Shown here: positions 8,332 through 12,762 of the stretch, piece after piece
Layout: each line of letters begins with the position of its first letter
Numbering within the stretch: position 1 is the stretch's first letter
Assembly (NCBI GenBank): GCA_022592435.1
Contig: JABYQS010000811.1
Location: 1 to 12,762 of the forward strand
Direction: 5' to 3'
Source of the DNA: Cerioporus squamosus
Taxonomy: Eukaryota; Basidiomycota; Agaricomycetes; Polyporales; Polyporaceae
Length of the DNA stretch: 12,762 nucleotides
Program-made: the position numbers and the translations under genes
Notes under the pieces: model-generated
Told to the model about the DNA's origin: nothing
The model's database searches: none
Seen by the model: the letters and a program-made list of their open reading frames with translations, nothing else

Positions 8332-9285
8332 AATGGGCGTCGGAAGCCGGTTGTTGAACGTTACGAATCGCGACAGCAAGTCGAACCTCGCGGTCTGCGG
8401 GATCGCGCGACCCCGCTTTCCCATGACATGCAGGCAGATTTGGGAGGTGCGAGGAGAGTCGGAGTCTTCAGTGTCGAAAGGGGAAGTCTAGACGGGGTTA
8501 GAAGGAGGACGAAGCATGGGATACGAGCAGTACATTGGCTTGAGCGGACGCTGTAGCAGCTAGACCAGAGAGAATCAGAGGGGATTGATGTACCTCATGA
8601 TTATCCGAAGATATGTGCCCGTCTCGGTTGTGCGACATCCGGAGACTTCGTCTCCTGTGGGAGAGTGTTGGGAGCAACAATCGCGACAGTGGTGAGGGAC
8701 CGACCACGCACATATAGCGTCCGTGATGATAACCGGAGGACTTGAGCTGGATGTCCGATGCTGTAGGGGCGTTGTCAGAATTTGTTGGTCAGTCGGAGAA
8801 TATTCTCGCGTAGAGAAATCGCACCATGGGCAACTGCATACGATACCTGCATCGGATGATTTCACATCGATGCGGGATATTTGCGTAGTGCAGCGTCGAC
8901 GGTGGTGGAGGACAACTTTCGACTTCGGGAAGACCCCGGAGACGCCGTTTAGAGCCACCTCGACTCATCTTTTGCCTCCATAGGTTGTCGACCAAGCAGT
9001 CTAGCTGAGTTACGAACCTACCTCTTACTCGGTTCTAGAGCAGCATTCACTAGTGAGTTATGGATTTTTCGGCTGAGGCACAATACACTCACTTGCCAAA
9101 TATCATCGCTGCAGATCGGGTTCTGCCAGTGACCTACAGAGAGAACCAGCGAAGAAGTCCCATCAGTTAGGCGGCATGTCGCCTACTCATGCATACTGCG
9201 CGTGGACCTCAGGACCGCAAGTGCAAGGAGACTGAGAGACCGCGCTACGCTCGCCCAACTTGGAGAAGGCCGCGTGGGTGTGACT

Positions 9286-9327
9286 GTCACGGTGTGACGT
9301 AGCCCGTCACGGTCGCTGCTGACGTCG
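9286..9327. promoter_or_regulatory. Cluster of TGACG/CGTCA motifs (CRE/ATF-like)
   Basis: Within 42 bp there are GTCAC at 9286-9290, GTGACGT at 9294-9300, CGTCAC at 9305-9310 and TGACGTCG at 9320-9327. GTCACGGT occurs twice 20 bp apart, and GTGACG/CGTCAC form a 6-bp inverted repeat with a 5-nt spacer. TGACGTCA is the site of fungal ATF/CREB-type bZIP factors. The cluster is 220-265 bp upstream of the PPR start codon, so it may control that gene. Confidence 0.4.
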
Positions 9328-9468
9328 GCGCTCAAGAAAACGCTGCACTCTGTTTCTTGCTCGACGCTCGTTTCGTGCGCGAAAACTTACACAGGCTCAC
9401 CTGTCTCTCGCCCCGTGATACTGGTCAACGTCCTGCGAGGCTGAAAAGTAGAGGAGCGGAGCTGCGGT

Positions 9469-9513
9469 ATGAGGTGCGTGCCTTCAGTGACTGTCGCGTG
9501 TGCAGGATGCTAA
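9469..9513 (+). other. Short upstream ORF in the PPR leader
   Basis: ATG at 9469 opens a 14-codon frame ending TAA at 9511-9513, upstream of the PPR start at 9551. It matters only if transcription starts before 9469 and the region is not spliced out. A candidate 5'UTR intron (9474-9542, GTGCGT..GCAG, branch-like GCTAAAC) would shorten it to two codons. Confidence 0.3.
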
Positions 9514-9550
9514 ACACGAAAGTTTGCGTGAACGCCTTGCAGTTGACTAT

Positions 9551-12355
9551 ATGTTCTTTTGTCGCCACCAACTCCTCCGAGCACCTGCACAGCGGCACTT
9601 CTCGAACCTCCTCACGACCCGACACGCTCCCCGTCTCCTCGGACCCCTCCCCACTCATACAGCACCATCACGCCATGCTCGGTCTTCCAGCTCACTCCCA
9701 GCTCTGGATGACCCCTCCGAACCTTCGTCCTCAGTCTCCTCTGAGCAGAAGCCGAAGATCAAGCTGTGGCCGCCAACTCCTCCTCCGGACCCACAACCAA
9801 GCGAGGAGGCCGTGGAGGTCAGGAAGGAGGAAAACGGAGAGAACAAGGCCGTACCCCCAGCAGAAGAGCACCCAACAAATACCCAGGACGACCGAACCTC
9901 AGTGACCAACGAGAAGAAGAAGGGCCAGCACGTCGCCGCCTACCTCGCCGCTCGCGCAACCAGTGGGCAGGAGACCTTGACCAAGTTCTCGTCTTCAGCC
10001 GTCAGAGACCTCGTGTGGGACCTCGTGGAGACCCAGCGCCGCGACGCCATGGACCTGTTCGTCGAGGACGCCGCGTACGTCCTCCGCATGCGCGCGAACC
10101 GCTTCCGTTACCCCGCCGTCTTCCTGCTCGAGGAGCTCGGCCCGCGTCGGCACTTGAAGAAGCGGCACACGCTCATGCTCCTGCGCGCGCTGAAGCAACA
10201 CTCGCGTCTCACACAGATCCGGCTCAAGTCGGCCATCGAAATCGCCACGAGCATTATGAAGTCTATGGACGCCAAGGAGCCTGTGGACGGCGAGATCCTG
10301 ACCATACTGCAGGAGTGGCTCTTGCAGCTGCTGAAGGACGCCGGTAAGCCAGACCCATTCAAATACGAGCTGGCTGGGCCGGGACACCAGGTCCCACTCG
10401 TTATCTGGCCACTCTTCCGCGTCCTGCTTGCGTTCGCGCTGAGAGGCGAGCAGACGCAGGCTTCTGCGCTCATGCGAACGCTGATCGAGAAGCAGGCCAT
10501 CCACTCGTACGCGATCGAGAAGACGGACCTTGGCGCGAACGACAACGTCTACGTCGTCTTGTCCGTGCTGGTACGCACCTGTCTCCAGTATGGGTGGTTC
10601 TCGCGTGCGACTTCGCTCCTCGTCCCGTATATCTCGACTCAGCGGAGGTTCTCCCGTGCGCTCGCGCTGCTGATCCAGGACTGGTTGCAAGCCGCCCTCG
10701 ACGAACCGCGCGATGTTGACCTCACGGAAGCCGCGGCGGTGATTATCATGCATTTCCAACGCGTTCAGGGAACGGTCATCCACGACACCCTCCTCCAGCA
10801 GTTCTACAAGGAGGCTGCGGCGGCCAAGGCTGGCGAGCTTGCTCAAGCGGTCTACCGGCACTCGCGCGAGGTCAAGTACTACTCTTACAACCCTCCGGGT
10901 GGTTCGGCGCTCATCTGGTTCATCCTCTACCTCCGCGGTATCAGGCGGGACGTTCATCTTTTGCGTGTGCTGACGAAGCATATCGCTGAGGAGGACGTGA
11001 ATGTTGTTCCCTTTGCTCGCAATGCGGTCCTGTACAACGCCGCTTCTAACGGCTTTACGTTGCTGGCCCGCACTCTCTGGGAACGCTGGTCTGAAGGAGA
11101 GGACCGCAGGTACATCGTGGCTAACAGCGCCACGATGCTCCGCTTCGTCAGCGCGTTCATGAACACGGAGGCTACCATTCTGCGTGCCGCGAGGCAAACC
11201 CGTTTGAGCCGTTTCCCAAACAATGTTTCCCGACAGACGGCTGCATCCCGGATAAATACGCCAGATGGGACAGAGCGGATGGCGGACGATGAAGCTCGTG
11301 CCGTACAGCAGACGAACGACCCCTCCGAAGGCGAAGAGACTAACCCCGCATCTGATGCTCCACACTCGCCTTCGCCCCCACCCCCGCACGACGACGCTGT
11401 GCAGCCGCTGTCCTCCGGGAGAGCTCCCCTCCTGGCGCCTCCGCCGTGGCCTTCTTCCCCTTCGGAGCGCGGAGCTGGAGAAGGAGAAGGACAAGGTGGT
11501 ACAGAGACCGTGACGCTGACCCGCGAGGAGCTGCTCGCACGCGCGGCAGGCATCCGACGATTCACCGAACGCGTCTTCGACGCGTACTACGAGGTCAAGC
11601 GGCCGGTCGAGACGGCCGACCGGATGACGGTGAATGCGCTCGCGCGGGGCGCGTTCATGCTTGGCCGGGACGAGCTCGCGTTCGAGCTGTTCAACCTTAT
11701 GCGTCGGCGGGACATGCGGCTCGACCTGCACGACCTGAACGTCGTCATCTCCGTCGTGGCGAAGGCGAACCCGGAGCGGGGCATCGAGCGCATCCAGAAG
11801 ATGATCGACGCTGGGCTCGAGCCCGACGCCGTGACGTACGGGACGGTCATCCACTGGGCGATCTTCCACGGGAACGCGGTGCTGGTGAAGAAGGTCATCG
11901 ACATGGCCCGCGCACACGGGCTGGAGAACTTCTCGTTCAAGACGCTGGCCGGGCTGCTGCACGCGACGGTGTCGCCCGACTTCGAGACGCCGCCGAGCGA
12001 GCAGGGAGACCGCGGAGACATCCTGTCGACGATGCTGGACCTGGGCATCATCCCGACGCCGAACGTGGGCCAGGACTGCATCAAGGCTGCGCTCGCGGCG
12101 GAGGACCCGGTGATGGCGTTCCGGTTCTGGAAGGAGCTGCTGAAGGACAAGGTCGAGTTCGCGGACAACGCGCAGCGGCAGCTGCGGAGGCGGATTGGGA
12201 ACCAGATCCAGGAGCACTTCGACGCGGGCTGGGTGGACGAGAACCGGGCGCGGGTGATGCTCTCGGAGCTCGGGTTCGAAATATTCTCGCTGCACGACCG
12301 GCGGCGGCTCGCTGCGAAGGAGCGGCCCCTGCCAGGGATCGACGCTCCCCCGTAG
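9551..12355 (+). CDS. Mitochondrial pentatricopeptide-repeat-like protein
   Basis: A single uninterrupted frame of 934 residues. ATG 9551 is the first in-frame start after the stop at 9488; its context is weak (T at -3). The N-terminus (MFFCRHQLLRAPAQRHFSNL) is rich in Arg, His and Ser with no acidic residue before position 53, a typical mitochondrial presequence. Residues ~60-135 are low-complexity Pro/Glu/Lys. A helical middle region (~140-560) follows, with degenerate helix-pair repeats. A Pro/Ser/Glu-rich insert covers ~563-655. The clearest PPR-type repeats are near 693-727 (TVNALARGAFMLGRDELAF), 728-760 (ending AGLEPDA) and 761-795 (VTYGTVIHWAIFHGNAVLVK). PPR proteins bind organelle RNA and act in its processing, stability or translation; the RNA target cannot be told here. 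The gene is intronless, unlike its neighbours, and codon use is strongly GC3-biased, most of all after ~11500. Confidence 0.8.
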   Translation: MFFCRHQLLRAPAQRHFSNLLTTRHAPRLLGPLPTHTAPSRHARSSSSLPALDDPSEPSSSVSSEQKPKIKLWPPTPPPDPQPSEEAVEVRKEENGENKAVPPAEEHPTNTQDDRTSVTNEKKKGQHVAAYLAARATSGQETLTKFSSSAVRDLVWDLVETQRRDAMDLFVEDAAYVLRMRANRFRYPAVFLLEELGPRRHLKKRHTLMLLRALKQHSRLTQIRLKSAIEIATSIMKSMDAKEPVDGEILTILQEWLLQLLKDAGKPDPFKYELAGPGHQVPLVIWPLFRVLLAFALRGEQTQASALMRTLIEKQAIHSYAIEKTDLGANDNVYVVLSVLVRTCLQYGWFSRATSLLVPYISTQRRFSRALALLIQDWLQAALDEPRDVDLTEAAAVIIMHFQRVQGTVIHDTLLQQFYKEAAAAKAGELAQAVYRHSREVKYYSYNPPGGSALIWFILYLRGIRRDVHLLRVLTKHIAEEDVNVVPFARNAVLYNAASNGFTLLARTLWERWSEGEDRRYIVANSATMLRFVSAFMNTEATILRAARQTRLSRFPNNVSRQTAASRINTPDGTERMADDEARAVQQTNDPSEGEETNPASDAPHSPSPPPPHDDAVQPLSSGRAPLLAPPPWPSSPSERGAGEGEGQGGTETVTLTREELLARAAGIRRFTERVFDAYYEVKRPVETADRMTVNALARGAFMLGRDELAFELFNLMRRRDMRLDLHDLNVVISVVAKANPERGIERIQKMIDAGLEPDAVTYGTVIHWAIFHGNAVLVKKVIDMARAHGLENFSFKTLAGLLHATVSPDFETPPSEQGDRGDILSTMLDLGIIPTPNVGQDCIKAALAAEDPVMAFRFWKELLKDKVEFADNAQRQLRRRIGNQIQEHFDAGWVDENRARVMLSELGFEIFSLHDRRRLAAKERPLPGIDAPP

Positions 12356-12762
12356 CGCTTGCGCGGACACTGGTCTCAGCATGTCATGGTGGCGAGGCTG
12401 CGACTGGCGAGGCTAAAGGCTCCGGGTCACTGGACGGTGGGACGGTTCCGATGGAAGGCGGTGGGCGATGGGCGATGGGCGAGAAGCGGGGTGCGATGCG
12501 CTGGGCTCTCCCAGGCGGTCATGGGGCGAGCTGTCGCTCCCGTCGGGCATGGCAGGCTCGGTGGCCTTGGCTGCAGCGGACGCCCAGCGGACTAGCCGGG
12601 TGATGATGATGGCGGGCGTTCATGTGGAAAGAAGCGGGTGTGCTTCGAATCTGACAAGCTGGGCCGCAGACGGAGGACGATGACGACGGCGTGCGGGCAG
12701 CGGGGGATATAGATGGGACGTGGTATGTATGGTAATACAGCGCAAATGTCGTAATTGGATGC
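12356..12762. other. Region downstream of the PPR gene
   Basis: About 400 nt of probable 3'UTR and spacer. It holds the GGGCGAT tandem repeat at 12463-12483 and short GAT/GATG runs. No AATAAA signal is seen, and no gene is recognised before the window ends. Confidence 0.5.
12463..12483 (+). repeat. Three-copy 7-bp tandem repeat (GGGCGAT)
   Basis: GGGCGAT, GGGCGAT, GGGCGAG in direct succession, about 110 nt after the PPR stop codon. A small slippage-type repeat with no evident function. Confidence 0.6.

Larger units (their letters stand above)
8332..9550. other. Upstream region of the PPR gene, no recognised gene
   Basis: About 1.2 kb. It holds a cluster of TGACG-type motifs at 9286-9327 and the probable leader of the PPR gene with two upstream ATGs (9469, 9507). 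The open minus-strand frame at 8575-8958 (127 codons) is Cys- and Ser-rich with no family resemblance. No TATA box, tRNA or transposon feature was found. Confidence 0.55.

Noticed and set aside
7949..8491. 180-codon plus-strand frame with a Lys/Arg-rich patch
   Set aside because: It overlaps the longer orphan frame, shows no family resemblance, and its start lacks support. It is kept only as an alternative reading of that locus.
8575..8958. 127-codon minus-strand frame, Cys/Ser-rich
   Set aside because: Length is within chance expectation across six frames of this region; no zinc-finger spacing or other motif fits.
9995..12382. 795-codon open frame antisense to the PPR gene
   Set aside because: It mirrors the strong GC3 codon bias of the plus-strand gene, which removes stops from the complementary frame. 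The translation is a compositional Arg/Val/Leu/His mixture with no domain.
11446..12603. 385-codon plus-strand frame overlapping the PPR C-terminus
   Set aside because: Gly/Arg/Ala-rich shadow of the GC-saturated PPR coding region in another frame.
12635..12660. TTCGAATC-like string resembling a tRNA B box
   Set aside because: No matching A box or cloverleaf arms around it.

Overview
The window looks like nuclear DNA from a basidiomycete fungus, probably an Agaricomycete. Exons are GC-rich and are interrupted by many very short introns (about 50-76 nt, GT..AG, some with CTAAC-like branch sites). The protein families fit: a DUF7025-type AAA ATPase N-terminus, a MATH-like plus BTB protein, a GRASP Golgi protein and a PPR-like mitochondrial protein. 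There are no operons, Shine-Dalgarno sites, rRNA, tRNA or CRISPR arrays, and no recognisable transposon. All gene models were built by hand from splice signals, reading-frame continuity and family motifs; none has been checked against transcripts.

Layout. 1-571 (-): the 5' end of a DUF7025/AAA-ATPase-like gene that runs off the left edge, with a TATA box at 641-646. 572-1667: divergent intergenic region with a doubled TATA motif, a tiny ORF ending in a CaaX-like tetrapeptide, and a CT-rich leader. 1668-4104 (+): a 12-exon gene for a 599-residue MATH-like/BTB protein with a long acidic insert inside the BTB fold; a poly(A) signal lies at 4215-4220. 4105-4661: convergent 3' region. 4662-6570 (-): a 7-exon GRASP55/65 (Grh1-like) gene, 510 residues, with two PDZ-like domains, a likely N-myristoylation site and a striking histidine-rich tract. 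6571-9550: about 3 kb poor in recognisable genes, holding one plausible orphan ORF (7590-8331), a perfect hairpin at 6749-6768 and a cluster of TGACG motifs at 9286-9327. 9551-12355 (+): an intronless 934-residue mitochondrial PPR-like protein. 12356-12762: downstream sequence with a short 7-bp tandem repeat.

The four recognised genes are independent eukaryotic housekeeping or regulatory genes (AAA ATPase, BTB adaptor, Golgi/secretion scaffold, mitochondrial RNA factor). Nothing in the sequence ties them into one pathway, and I see no clear new system. The points most worth a second look are the GRASP histidine tract and its alternative splice possibilities, the orphan ORF, and the CaaX-ending small ORF.
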